A stretch of DNA of 64,000 nt from Cytophagales bacterium (GTDB lineage Bacteria; Bacteroidota; Bacteroidia; Cytophagales; Cyclobacteriaceae): assembly GCA_016124425.1 (NCBI GenBank), contig WGNT01000042.1:24630-88629 (forward strand). The letters run 5' to 3'. A program made the translations under genes and the position numbers. This document shows, piece after piece, positions 44,459-53,380 of the stretch. The notes beneath the pieces are model-generated. The model was not told the DNA's origin. It made no database searches and worked only from the letters and a program-made list of their open reading frames with translations. Numbering within the stretch: the stretch's first letter is position 1; every line of letters starts with the position of its first letter.

Positions 44459-45433
44459 ATGCGTATGGAAAGAATACTGATTACAGGGGCCGGAGGCCAG
44501 TTGGGCTTGGAGTTGACCGGCGAGCTTATCGCACGTTACGGTGCCGAATCAATCGTAGCAACCGATATCAATCCCGAAATGGCCAAACGAATGCCGGCAT
44601 GCCACTTTCAAACGCTGGATGTTATGGATACTGGTGCCTTAGACCATGTGCTGAAGACTGAAAGGATTACCCAGCTATACCATTTGGCAGCGATTCTCTC
44701 AGCCACAGGAGAAAAAAAACCGGTAATGGCGTGGCAAGTAAACATGGGAAGCCTTCTAAATGTGCTCGAAGGAGCCCGAAAATTTAAATTAAACAAACTT
44801 TATTGGCCTTCTTCAATTGCTGTTTATGGGCCAAATTCTCCCAAAAAAAACACCCCGCAATATGCCGTCAAAGAACCTCAAACAGTCTACGGCATTTCAA
44901 AGCTGGCGGGCGAACGCTGGTGTGAATACTACTTTAACACGTACGGCATAGACGTGAGAAGCTTAAGGTATCCAGGACTTATCGGCTACAAAACCCTTCC
45001 AGGCGGGGGAACCACAGATTATGCGGTTGACATCTACCGCAACGCTGTTGCTAACGATGCTTTTTCGTGTTTTCTTGAAAAGGATACCTATCTCCCCATG
45101 ATGTATATGCCAGATGCCATACGCGCAACAGTGGAATTAATGGAAGCGCCTACGGAAAGGATTACTGTCAGATCAAGTTACAATATAGCCGGAATAAGCT
45201 TTTGCCCGGAAGATATCTACAACAGCATACTACATTACCTGCCTGACTTTAAGATTTCGTATGCGCCAGATTTCAGACAAAAAATAGCGGAAGGATGGCC
45301 ACAGAGCATTAATGACGAATATGCCGTTAAAGACTGGAGCTGGCAGCCAACCTACACCTTAGAAAAAATGACCGCCGATATGCTTACAAATCTTCCGCAA
45401 TATATGAACAGGCAACAGAAGTCTGGTAGCTAG
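44459..45433 (+). CDS. SDR-type L-threonine 3-dehydrogenase
   Basis: Extended SDR/epimerase fold, 324 residues from the ATG at 44459. Motifs: ITGAGGQLGLEL, HLAAILSATGEKKP, the YGISKLAGE (Tyr-x3-Lys) catalytic pair and RYPGLIGYKTLPGGGTTDYAVDIY, which is characteristic of the threonine dehydrogenase group rather than UDP-sugar epimerases. It oxidises threonine to 2-amino-3-ketobutyrate, the substrate of the divergent Kbl. The earlier in-frame ATG at 44420 adds a Lys-rich stretch and is less likely. Confidence 0.88.
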   Translation: MRMERILITGAGGQLGLELTGELIARYGAESIVATDINPEMAKRMPACHFQTLDVMDTGALDHVLKTERITQLYHLAAILSATGEKKPVMAWQVNMGSLLNVLEGARKFKLNKLYWPSSIAVYGPNSPKKNTPQYAVKEPQTVYGISKLAGERWCEYYFNTYGIDVRSLRYPGLIGYKTLPGGGTTDYAVDIYRNAVANDAFSCFLEKDTYLPMMYMPDAIRATVELMEAPTERITVRSSYNIAGISFCPEDIYNSILHYLPDFKISYAPDFRQKIAEGWPQSINDEYAVKDWSWQPTYTLEKMTADMLTNLPQYMNRQQKSGS

Positions 45434-45491
45434 CCGTTAAGGCTTGTATTGCCCGTCAAAATTCCTTAATTTCCCCATCAAATATAAGGGC

Positions 45492-48236
45492 ATGGTGAAT
45501 AAATCTTTCATATATAGTGTTTCAGCCGTGGCATTGATTGCGGGCCTTTATTTTCAGGTTTACAATCAACCGGAAGTAGATTTCAGTACTGATGTAAAGC
45601 CCATCTTAAACAAACACTGCATCTCCTGCCATGGTGGCGTAAAGAAAAACGCCGGATTCAGCCTCCTTTTTGAGGAAGAGGCTTTTGAACCAACAGAGTC
45701 GGGTATTCCGGCAATTGTTCCGGGAAATCCCAACGCCAGTGCTTTCATTCAACGGCTTCATGAGAAGGACCCAGAACTTCGCATGCCTTATAATAAACCC
45801 GCACTCAGCGATGAAGAAATCGCGGTATTGACAAAATGGGTAAAGCAAGGCGCTAAATGGGGCAGGCATTGGGCCTATACAAAAATAGAAAAAACAGAAA
45901 CGCCGACCAGCAGCTTATGGGGCAGCGTATCGAAAGGCACAGCATCTACTTTTTTTCGGAATGAAATTGACCTTTTTGTTTCTGAAAAACTCAAAGAGAA
46001 CGGCCTAGAACCTTCTCCTGAAGCAGATCCGTTGACTTTGCTGAGACGGGTTTCTCTGGATATTACCGGCTTACCCCCTACACCTACGTTAGTTGGCCGG
46101 TGGCAGGAGGGACAGCTATCGTATGAGGATTTGGTTGATCAGTTGCTGTCAGCAGCAGCTTACGGCGAGAAATGGGCATCGTGGTGGTTGGACCTAGCCA
46201 GATATGCAGATACTAAAGGCTATGAACGGGATGTAAGCCGCGAAATATGGGCCTATAGGGACTGGGTCATTAGGGCTTTGAACAATAATATGCCCTTTAA
46301 TCAATTTACGATAGAACAGCTGGCAGGGGACCTTTTACCAAACCCAAGCTTAGATCAACTGACAGCCACTGCATTTCACCGAAATACGATGAACAATGAT
46401 GAGGGCGGCACCGAGGATGAAGAGTTCCGGGTTGCTGCCGTCATGGATCGAATCAACACAACCTTCGAAGTATGGCAGAGCACCACAATCGCGTGTGTAC
46501 AGTGTCACAGCCACCCCTACGACCCTTTCCAACACGAGGATTATTTCCAGTTGATGGCCTTCTTTAACAATACACGGGATGAGGACACCCATGCCGAAGA
46601 GCCGAAACTTAAGTTTTATAATGAAGAAGACAAGGAGGAGCTAGAAAAAATCAAGACTTGGGTGGGGGCACATGCAGATGAGAAAGCTGCCAAAGCAGCT
46701 GAAAACTTCCTGCTATTTCAAGAACCAAAATACCATGCGCACGACTGTGAAGATTTTGTAAATGGCGAATTGATCGACACTAAATGGCTGGGGCTTTGGG
46801 ATGATGGATCCTGTTACCTTAGAGGTGTATATACAGGTGGCTCTTCCACGTTGCTTCTGAATTATTGGACAGGAAATGAAGGCAGCAAAATGACGATCCG
46901 ACATGGAGGTCCGGATGGTGACATCTTGAGTCAGTTTATTCTTCCAAAAACCAACGGACGAGTCATACATAGCGTACCCTTCAAACCTGTAACAGGGAAA
47001 GTGGATCTGTATATCCATATGGAAAATAAGAAATTAGCTAAGCAGCAATCAACAAGTACAATCAACTGGTTTGCTTTTGTGGATCCGATTCCCGGTAAGA
47101 ATGATCTAGGCTATCGCGACGTATCAGAAGCATTCTTGACGCTCTTGAACAAAGCCACACCTACGGTCCCGATCATGATCGAAAACCCCGATTTTATGCG
47201 GCGGGAAACGAAGGTATTTGAACGGGGAAACTGGCTACTGCTGGGAGAAACAGTTAGAGCAACTGTTCCGAATCAACTAAACAGCTGGGATACAGATTGG
47301 CCTGAAAACCGACTCGGTTTAGCCTATTGGTTGACCGATCCCGAAAACCCCCTTACTTCCCGCACGGTCGTAAACCGGGTATGGGCGCAAATCTTCGGCA
47401 GAGGGCTTGTAGCAACCTTGGAGGACATGGGCACGCAGTCAGAAGACCCAAGCCATAGGGAATTGATGGACTGGCTTGCGTGGAGACTTATCCATGAACA
47501 CAACTGGCAGCTAAAGGGGCTCATTAAGGACATTGTGCTGTCCGGTACCTATCGCCAAAGTTCCGTCAGTTCCCCTGAACTACATGAAAAAGACCCTCAA
47601 AATAAATGGTATGCCCGTGGGCCTAGGTTCCGCATGAGCGCAGAACAAATACGGGATCAATCCCTAGCCGTGGCCGGATTGCTTAGTCCACGCATGTATG
47701 GGAAGGGTGTCATGCCTCCTCAACCCGACAACGTCTGGCAGACGGTTTATAACGGTGAAAGTTGGACCCCTAGCGAAGGAGAAGACCGTTACCGGCGGGC
47801 CGTATATACTTTTTTGAAAAGAACAAGTCCCTATCCGTCCTTTATCTCATTTGATGCAGGCAGCAGGGAAGTCTGCACCGTAAACCGAACCGTCACCAAC
47901 ACCCCCTTGCAGGCATTGGTGACTCTGAATGATCCCGTGTACCTCGAAGCCGCTTACCATCTTGCAAAGGCAATGAAAGAGAACTACCCCGATGATCCTC
48001 AGAATGCCATTAGACTCGGTTATGAAAAAGCACTGTTCATTCCAATTCCTCCGGCCAAGTTGAACGCGCTCATTTCGCTCTATGACTACGCGGAGCATGG
48101 ATACACTACAAATCCAAAGGAAATGGAAGATTTCCTCAGCTTTTCACCTGCTGATGAGAAAACCGCTTCATTGGCAGCGCTAATGGTCGTCGCAAACGCG
48201 ATCCTAAATCTCGATGAATTCTTGACTAAATCCTGA
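45492..48236 (+). CDS. Planctomycete-type cytochrome c domain protein (PSCyt1-DUF1549-DUF1553)
   Basis: A 914-residue exported protein with an N-terminal signal/anchor (FIYSVSAVALIAGLYF). The cytochrome c-like site is CISCHGG (residues 43-49), followed by DUF1549 (SLDITGLPPTP ... KWASWWLDLARYADTKGYERD) and, after an inserted carbohydrate-binding-like region (about 420-540), DUF1553 (SRTVVNRVWAQIFGRGLVATLEDMG ... TYRQSS). The family is abundant in Planctomycetes and in some Bacteroidota and its chemistry is unknown. It precedes a DUF1501 gene, the standard partner. Start at 45492; the 16 residues upstream in frame are not a signal. Confidence 0.88.
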   Translation: MVNKSFIYSVSAVALIAGLYFQVYNQPEVDFSTDVKPILNKHCISCHGGVKKNAGFSLLFEEEAFEPTESGIPAIVPGNPNASAFIQRLHEKDPELRMPYNKPALSDEEIAVLTKWVKQGAKWGRHWAYTKIEKTETPTSSLWGSVSKGTASTFFRNEIDLFVSEKLKENGLEPSPEADPLTLLRRVSLDITGLPPTPTLVGRWQEGQLSYEDLVDQLLSAAAYGEKWASWWLDLARYADTKGYERDVSREIWAYRDWVIRALNNNMPFNQFTIEQLAGDLLPNPSLDQLTATAFHRNTMNNDEGGTEDEEFRVAAVMDRINTTFEVWQSTTIACVQCHSHPYDPFQHEDYFQLMAFFNNTRDEDTHAEEPKLKFYNEEDKEELEKIKTWVGAHADEKAAKAAENFLLFQEPKYHAHDCEDFVNGELIDTKWLGLWDDGSCYLRGVYTGGSSTLLLNYWTGNEGSKMTIRHGGPDGDILSQFILPKTNGRVIHSVPFKPVTGKVDLYIHMENKKLAKQQSTSTINWFAFVDPIPGKNDLGYRDVSEAFLTLLNKATPTVPIMIENPDFMRRETKVFERGNWLLLGETVRATVPNQLNSWDTDWPENRLGLAYWLTDPENPLTSRTVVNRVWAQIFGRGLVATLEDMGTQSEDPSHRELMDWLAWRLIHEHNWQLKGLIKDIVLSGTYRQSSVSSPELHEKDPQNKWYARGPRFRMSAEQIRDQSLAVAGLLSPRMYGKGVMPPQPDNVWQTVYNGESWTPSEGEDRYRRAVYTFLKRTSPYPSFISFDAGSREVCTVNRTVTNTPLQALVTLNDPVYLEAAYHLAKAMKENYPDDPQNAIRLGYEKALFIPIPPAKLNALISLYDYAEHGYTTNPKEMEDFLSFSPADEKTASLAALMVVANAILNLDEFLTKS

Positions 48237-48299
48237 CATAAAATCCAGCACAAAGAAAACGTTGCATACGTAGAGAACTATAAAATCGGTGATATTCTT

Positions 48300-48600
48300 T
48301 CGAACAAATACGCGAAAGGCTCTCCCGAGAAATCCTTCAAGATGACCCCAAAAAGAAACTATTACACCGATGAAATCGAGCCTGCCTACCGGACAGGTAG
48401 CATGACGAAGACGTCACACATTAGGATGATTATCTACCATGCAAGATTCCATAGCCTGTCCCGACGAGTAGGGATGACCTTTGAAAAACAATTATAGACA
48501 CATGAAATCGAGCATGAGGAGAACCTCACACGGAGGGATGATTATAATGCATGCGAAGATTCCATCTGACCTATTAAAATCAAATTATAAACAGATGAAA
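48300..48600 (+). repeat. Imperfect tandem repeat with two palindromic inserts before the DUF1501 gene
   Basis: Copy A (48370-48502) and copy B (48503-48595) share ATGAAATCGAG, then CATGA(C/G)GA, TCACAC, AGG(.)ATGATTAT, ATGC(.)AAGATTCCAT and TGACC. Both end in AATTATA(.)ACA(.) followed by the next ATGAAA. Copy A carries two extra 20-21 nt blocks: CCTGCCTACCGGACAGGTAG (48381-48400) and a CCTGTCCC...GTAGGG block (48453-48473), both with partial dyad symmetry. A degenerate earlier copy end (ATGACC ... ATGAAA) is visible at about 48349-48375. The last ATGAAA of copy B is the start of the DUF1501 gene. Possibly a REP/MITE-type element in a duplicated leader. Confidence 0.65.
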
Positions 48601-50091
48601 GATCTAACCAAGCTACTGATTGAACAGCAACAACGTGAGCTTCAGGCCAAAACAAGAAGGCATTTTATAAAGGAATGTGCTACAGGCTTGGGCGGATTAG
48701 CATTGGGATCGATGTTTTGGTCCTGTAATGGATCTCCCAGCAGATCGCTAAATTTGTCAGAAAGGGATTTAAACCCGCTTTCGCCGCTAGCTCCTCCGTT
48801 CAAGCCAAAAATACAGTCTGTCATTTACCTGCACATGGCAGGTTCGCCTTCGCAGCTGGAAATGTTTGATTACAAGCCAGAGCTGGAAAAACTACATAAT
48901 CAAGCCTGCCCACCTTCACTTCTTCAAGGGAGAAAATTTGCATTTATCCGCGGCACTCCCAATCTACTCGGCCCCCAAGCCAGATTTGAGCAGGTTGGAG
49001 AGTCAGGAGCCTGGATTTCTGACTTTTTGCCGAATTTCAAAAAGGTAGCTGACGATGTGGCGTTTTTGAAGGCGGTACATACAGATCAGTTTAATCATGG
49101 TCCCGCGCAATTGTTTATGCAGACGGGAAGTCCCCGCCTCGGTAGACCGAGCTTAGGCTCATGGGTCACCTACGGATTGGGCTCCGAAAACCAAAACTTG
49201 CCTGGATTTGTGGTATTAACCTCTGGTGGTAAAACGCCGGATGCCGGAAAATCCGTTTGGGGAAGCGGATTTCTTCCTTCTGTTTATCAAGGTGTACAGT
49301 GCCGATCAAAGGGCGATCCGGTACTTTATCTGGAAGACCCAAAGGGAATAAACAGGGACCTAAAGAAGAAAACGATTGATATCATCAATCAAATCAATCA
49401 GGAGGAATTTGCTGCTTATGCCGATCCCGAAATTCTAGCCCGTATTAATCAGTACGAGATGGCCTACCGGATGCAGATTGAAGTTCCAGAGGTAATGGAT
49501 ATCCGAAATGAACCATCATATATACACGATCTATATGGCACCCAGCCGGGTGAGGAATCTTTCGCCAACAATTGTCTTTTAGCCAGAAAATTGGTAGAAA
49601 AAGGCGTACGCTTTGTTCAATTGTATGACTGGGGCTGGGATGCGCATGGCACAGATAAGAGTACTGCTGTGGACATAGGGATGAAGGACAAGTGTACCCA
49701 AATCGACAAACCGATGACCGCACTTCTGTTAGATCTCAAACAGCGCGGTCTTTTAGAAAGCACGCTCGTAGTCTGGGGAGGGGAATTTGGCCGAACGCCA
49801 ATGCAGGAAAACCGTGAAGGAAAAACACATAGCTTTAAAGGCCGCGATCACCATGTCGACACCTTCACCATGTGGATGGCCGGTGGTGGTATCCGTCAAG
49901 GTGTAACCCATGGGGTAACTGACGAGATTGGTTTCGCCGGAATTGAAGGAAGAGTATCCGTCCACGACATACACGCTACTATTTTACACTTACTTGGCTT
50001 CGACCATGAGCAGTTTACGTTCGATTTTCAAGGTAGACCTTTTCGACTCACTGATGTAGAAGGCGAATTAATTCATCCCATACTCGTATAA
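48595..50091 (+). CDS. DUF1501 (sulfatase-like) Tat-exported protein
   Basis: A 498-residue protein of the DUF1501 family, which is related to alkaline phosphatase/sulfatase folds and partners DUF1549/DUF1553 proteins. It has a twin-arginine signal (TRRHFIKECATGLGGLALGSMF) with a possible lipid-anchor Cys (WSC). Family motifs include VIYLHMAGSPSQLEMFDYKP, DQFNHGPAQLFMQTG, QLYDWGWDAHG, VVWGGEFGRTPM and GRDHHVDTFTMWMAGGGI. The start at 48595 is chosen because the upstream extension (ATGs at 48502 and others) runs through the tandem repeat. Substrate unknown. Confidence 0.88.
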   Translation: MKDLTKLLIEQQQRELQAKTRRHFIKECATGLGGLALGSMFWSCNGSPSRSLNLSERDLNPLSPLAPPFKPKIQSVIYLHMAGSPSQLEMFDYKPELEKLHNQACPPSLLQGRKFAFIRGTPNLLGPQARFEQVGESGAWISDFLPNFKKVADDVAFLKAVHTDQFNHGPAQLFMQTGSPRLGRPSLGSWVTYGLGSENQNLPGFVVLTSGGKTPDAGKSVWGSGFLPSVYQGVQCRSKGDPVLYLEDPKGINRDLKKKTIDIINQINQEEFAAYADPEILARINQYEMAYRMQIEVPEVMDIRNEPSYIHDLYGTQPGEESFANNCLLARKLVEKGVRFVQLYDWGWDAHGTDKSTAVDIGMKDKCTQIDKPMTALLLDLKQRGLLESTLVVWGGEFGRTPMQENREGKTHSFKGRDHHVDTFTMWMAGGGIRQGVTHGVTDEIGFAGIEGRVSVHDIHATILHLLGFDHEQFTFDFQGRPFRLTDVEGELIHPILV

Positions 50092-50128
50092 TCAATAACC
50101 CCATCCCAACGACAAGACCTTTAGCATT

Positions 50129-51079
50129 ATGAGCCAACTCAATAGAAGATCATTTCTACACTATGGCATGTCAGCTATGGCAGGCATCGCTTTTCTCCCC
50201 TCCCTTAGCTTCGGCAAGAATCCTGATCGAAAGTTCAAAATAAGCCTAAATCCCGGAGCAATCGGGGTCACAAGTACGCAGAAAGAACTTATTGGACACG
50301 CCGTAAAGTATCATTTTGAAGCGATTTCTCCCATGCCGGATCAGCTGGGTAAAATGGCTCCCTCGGAGCTTTCCGAGTTTCTTGGAGAAATGAAACAGCA
50401 TCGATTAAGTTGGGATGCCGCAAGTCTGCCGGTGGATTTCCGAAAGGACAACAATACATTTACCGACGGAATTGCGGAACTCCCAAAAATAGCGAAAACC
50501 TGTCAAAAAGCCGGAGTGAACCGGATGAGCACTTGGATCATGCCGTCACATAACGAACTAACCTATACGCAAAATTTCAAACAGCACCGCAACCGGCTTA
50601 GAGAAGCTGCACTGATACTCCAGGATCATGGCATTCGGTTTGGGTTTGAGTATGTAGGCACTAAAAAGCTTAAAATTAGCAACAGATATCCCTTTGTGGG
50701 TACGATGAAGGAAATGCTCGAACTTGTAGAAGCCATAGACGTATCCGGAGTAGGCATACAATTAGATGCCTATCATTGGTATACGTCAACGGAGACAGTC
50801 GCTGACCTCGAAGCATTGACAAACGAACAAATTATTACCTGCGACTTAAACGACGCAACAGCTGGCCGGACCATCGAGGAGCAAATTGATGGAGAAAGGC
50901 AGTTGCCGGGCGATAGCGGCCTTATTGATCTCAAAGGATTTCTAGGCGCACTGGTAAAAATCGGCTATGATGGCGCCATACGTGCGGAGCCGTTCAATGC
51001 AAAACTAAATGCGATGGAAAACGAAGCAGCTTTAGAAGCTACTTCAAAGGCCATGTGGCGGACCGTAGGTTTGATATAG
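50129..51079 (+). CDS. Sugar phosphate isomerase/epimerase-like TIM-barrel protein, exported
   Basis: A 316-residue xylose-isomerase-like TIM barrel with a Tat-type signal (NRRSFLHYGMSAMAGIAFLPSL). Metal-ligand-type residues are present in FGFEYVG, IQLDAYHWY, TCDLNDA and GAIRAEPF. It follows the DUF1501 gene by 37 nt, so all three make one operon. Proteins of this type act on sugars or cyclitols, including 3-keto sugars. The DUF1080 gene at 24.6 kb would fit the same chemistry, but this is only an inference. Confidence 0.85.
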   Translation: MSQLNRRSFLHYGMSAMAGIAFLPSLSFGKNPDRKFKISLNPGAIGVTSTQKELIGHAVKYHFEAISPMPDQLGKMAPSELSEFLGEMKQHRLSWDAASLPVDFRKDNNTFTDGIAELPKIAKTCQKAGVNRMSTWIMPSHNELTYTQNFKQHRNRLREAALILQDHGIRFGFEYVGTKKLKISNRYPFVGTMKEMLELVEAIDVSGVGIQLDAYHWYTSTETVADLEALTNEQIITCDLNDATAGRTIEEQIDGERQLPGDSGLIDLKGFLGALVKIGYDGAIRAEPFNAKLNAMENEAALEATSKAMWRTVGLI

Positions 51080-51093
51080 TAGTGCCTGTCGTT

Positions 51094-51444
51094 CTACTTC
51101 TTTGTTAAAATAACATCCTTCTCCAATCCGGCAAGTAGCGTACCGTCGCCAAATTGGATAATGGGTCGTTTTATCATGCTGCTTTTCTCCCGAAGTACAG
51201 GAATAGCGGATGTAACCTCATCCAAAGCTGCCTTTTCTTCGGGAGTCAACTTTTTATAGGTGGTGCCTCTTTTGTTTATAATAGCGTCCAAACCTAAGGT
51301 ATCCGAAAAATGCCTAAGTAACGCTTCTGAAGGCACGTTTTTCTTGTAATCTATAAACTCATATTCCATCCCTTCATCATCAAACAGCTGAAACGTCTTT
51401 TTCATTGTGTCACAATTCTTGATACCGTAAATTTTGTTTGACAT
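51094..51444 (-). CDS. ArsC/Spx family protein (YffB-like)
   Basis: A 116-residue thioredoxin-fold protein of the arsenate reductase-like group. The N-terminal YGIKNCDTMKKT holds the single active-site-type Cys, followed by RGTTYKKLTPEEK and the SSMIKRPIIQFGD segment. These features match YffB/Spx-like proteins, not classical ArsC with its CxxS pair. Role in thiol or transcription control is not proven. Convergent with the TIM-barrel gene. Confidence 0.85.
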   Translation of the reverse strand: MSNKIYGIKNCDTMKKTFQLFDDEGMEYEFIDYKKNVPSEALLRHFSDTLGLDAIINKRGTTYKKLTPEEKAALDEVTSAIPVLREKSSMIKRPIIQFGDGTLLAGLEKDVILTKK

Positions 51445-51541
51445 AGCAGTTAATCTAGTTAAATCCTGTATAATTTAATTATTGGAATAGTTATTGTAAA
51501 AAAGTTGATTCGATATGAGTTAAACTTAAACCAATTAAAAC

Positions 51542-52027
51542 ATGAGTAATTTACTAAAAGTATTAACGATCTCCTCAATTTTGATGGTTTGTTTTGTACG
51601 TGTAGGAAATTCGCAGGAAGTACCTACAGAACGACCACAAGTGCGGGATGATTTTACCGATGACGAATATAATCAGTTTGTTTCAGTAAGTAAAGAACTG
51701 CTACCCCTACAACAGGATGCAGACGAAAAGATGATGAACACCCTTGGAGAAAATGACATAGAAAGGGAAAGATTCCAAGAATTGTTTCAGGCCCAACAGC
51801 AAGGAAATATCCGTGATGCTTCAGATGATCCTACAGAAATTGCCAGTTTCAATAAAGCGGGGCAGCAGATGATGAAAATACAGGAAGAAACGGGCAAGCA
51901 AATAGAGCAGAAAATCACCGAAAGCGGTATGGACGTGAACACGTTTCGAGAAATATCCCAAGCTTACCAGCAAAATCCGGAGGTTAGGCAAAAGATCGAC
52001 GGACTGATTCAGCGGGAGGAACAGTAA
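51542..52027 (+). CDS. DUF4168 family exported protein
   Basis: A 161-residue protein with a signal peptide (ILMVCFVRVGNSQ) and an acidic, Gln/Glu-rich helical body typical of DUF4168 (DDEYNQFVSVSKELLPLQQDADEKMM ... DVNTFREISQAYQQNPEVRQKI). Similar proteins occur in cyanobacteria and Bacteroidota and are unassigned. Monocistronic, with a terminator after it. Confidence 0.82.
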   Translation: MSNLLKVLTISSILMVCFVRVGNSQEVPTERPQVRDDFTDDEYNQFVSVSKELLPLQQDADEKMMNTLGENDIERERFQELFQAQQQGNIRDASDDPTEIASFNKAGQQMMKIQEETGKQIEQKITESGMDVNTFREISQAYQQNPEVRQKIDGLIQREEQ

Positions 52028-52052
52028 AATATAGTCATGCACAGGGATTAAT

Positions 52053-52076
52053 AAAAGGGGAAATTTTCCCCTTTTT
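52053..52076. terminator. Terminator between the DUF4168 gene and hemL
   Basis: AAAAGGGGAAA and TTTTCCCCTTTT form an inverted repeat with T and A runs on both sides; it can serve both convergent genes. Confidence 0.8.
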
Positions 52077-53374
52077 TATTTTTCCGTAGCGATACGAAGT
52101 GCATGCTCGTTGGCGGTCAAAAACTGATCTATGTGTGCGTCTTCTAAGGCGGTAGACAGAAATAGACTTTCGAACTGAGAAGGTGCAAGGTAGACGCCGC
52201 GTTTCAGCATTTCTTGGAAATATCTACCAAAAATAACAGTATCTGCTGTTTTGGCGGATTCAAAATCATACACTTTTTCCGCAGTAAAGAAAAGGCTGTA
52301 CATACTGCCGATATGGTTGATCGTATAGGAAAGCCCCAAGGTATTTAGGCTATCCTTAATTCCCTGTACGATTTTGTTTCCAGTTTTTTCTAAAACGGTG
52401 TATACGTCTCCGTTATCGTTGAGATGATGTAGCATCGCAAGTCCCGCGGCCATAGCAATCGGGTTTCCGGATAATGTACCCGCCTGGTATACAGGCCCCT
52501 CTGGGGAGACATAATCCATGATCTCCTTTCTTCCTCCATATGCTCCGACCGGCATGCCACCCCCTATGATTTTACCGAGGGTTGTCATATCTGGTTTTAC
52601 GCCTAGATATTGCTGTGCCCCACCGGGGGAAAGCCTGAACCCAGTCATAACTTCATCGAATATCAAAACAATCCCCTCCTGGTCACAGATTTCCCGAAGC
52701 CCTTCCAAAAATCCAGGAGCTGGTAACACACATCCCATATTGCCTGCTACCGGCTCAAGAATAATTGCAGCGACGTCATCCTTATTTGCTTCTACAATCG
52801 CTCGAACTTTATCCAGGTTATTATAAGGTGCCAGCAGCGTATCTCTTACGGTACCCTCCGTAACGCCTGGAGAATCCGGATGCCCCATGGTGATTGCCCC
52901 TGAACCGGCAGCTATCAAAAAGGCATCTCCGTGGCCATGATAATGCCCTTCAAATTTGATAAATTTTTGCTTTCCGGTATAGCCTCTGGCCACTCGGATG
53001 GCTGACATGGTCGCTTCTGTCCCGCTATTTACCATGCGGACTTTTTCGATGGAAGGAACCATCTGGGTAATTAGCTCTGCTATTTCTACCTCCCTGGCCG
53101 TTGGTGCACCAAAGGATGTACCGCTTTCCATAGCCTTTATCACGGCTTCTCGAATAAGGGGATGATTATGCCCCAAGATCATGGGACCCCAGCTATTAAT
53201 GAACTCAATATAAGCATTCCCATCTTCGTCAAAAATGTGTGCTCCCTCCGCGCGTTTGATAAAAATAGGGTTTCCCCCAACCGCTTTAAAAGCCCTTACA
53301 GGTGAGTTTACACCACCCGGGATAAAACGTTTTGCTTTGGTAAACAGCGATATACTGGTCGATAAGTCAGACAT
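52076..53374 (-). CDS. hemL: Glutamate-1-semialdehyde 2,1-aminomutase
   Basis: PLP enzyme making 5-aminolevulinate, the step after HemA. Motifs: [59 protein letters not shown] and the PLP lysine in [18 protein letters not shown]. 432 residues is normal. It is preceded in the same direction by the LpoA-like gene (6-nt gap), so they may be co-transcribed. Confidence 0.96.
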   Translation of the reverse strand: MSDLSTSISLFTKAKRFIPGGVNSPVRAFKAVGGNPIFIKRAEGAHIFDEDGNAYIEFINSWGPMILGHNHPLIREAVIKAMESGTSFGAPTAREVEIAELITQMVPSIEKVRMVNSGTEATMSAIRVARGYTGKQKFIKFEGHYHGHGDAFLIAAGSGAITMGHPDSPGVTEGTVRDTLLAPYNNLDKVRAIVEANKDDVAAIILEPVAGNMGCVLPAPGFLEGLREICDQEGIVLIFDEVMTGFRLSPGGAQQYLGVKPDMTTLGKIIGGGMPVGAYGGRKEIMDYVSPEGPVYQAGTLSGNPIAMAAGLAMLHHLNDNGDVYTVLEKTGNKIVQGIKDSLNTLGLSYTINHIGSMYSLFFTAEKVYDFESAKTADTVIFGRYFQEMLKRGVYLAPSQFESLFLSTALEDAHIDQFLTANEHALRIATEK

Positions 53375-53380
53375 GGTCAG

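Noticed and set aside
48401..48499. A 32-residue ORF in repeat copy A (MTKTSHIRMIIYH)
   Set aside because: It is in the repeat and mirrors the upstream extension of the DUF1501 ORF; no evidence that it is translated.
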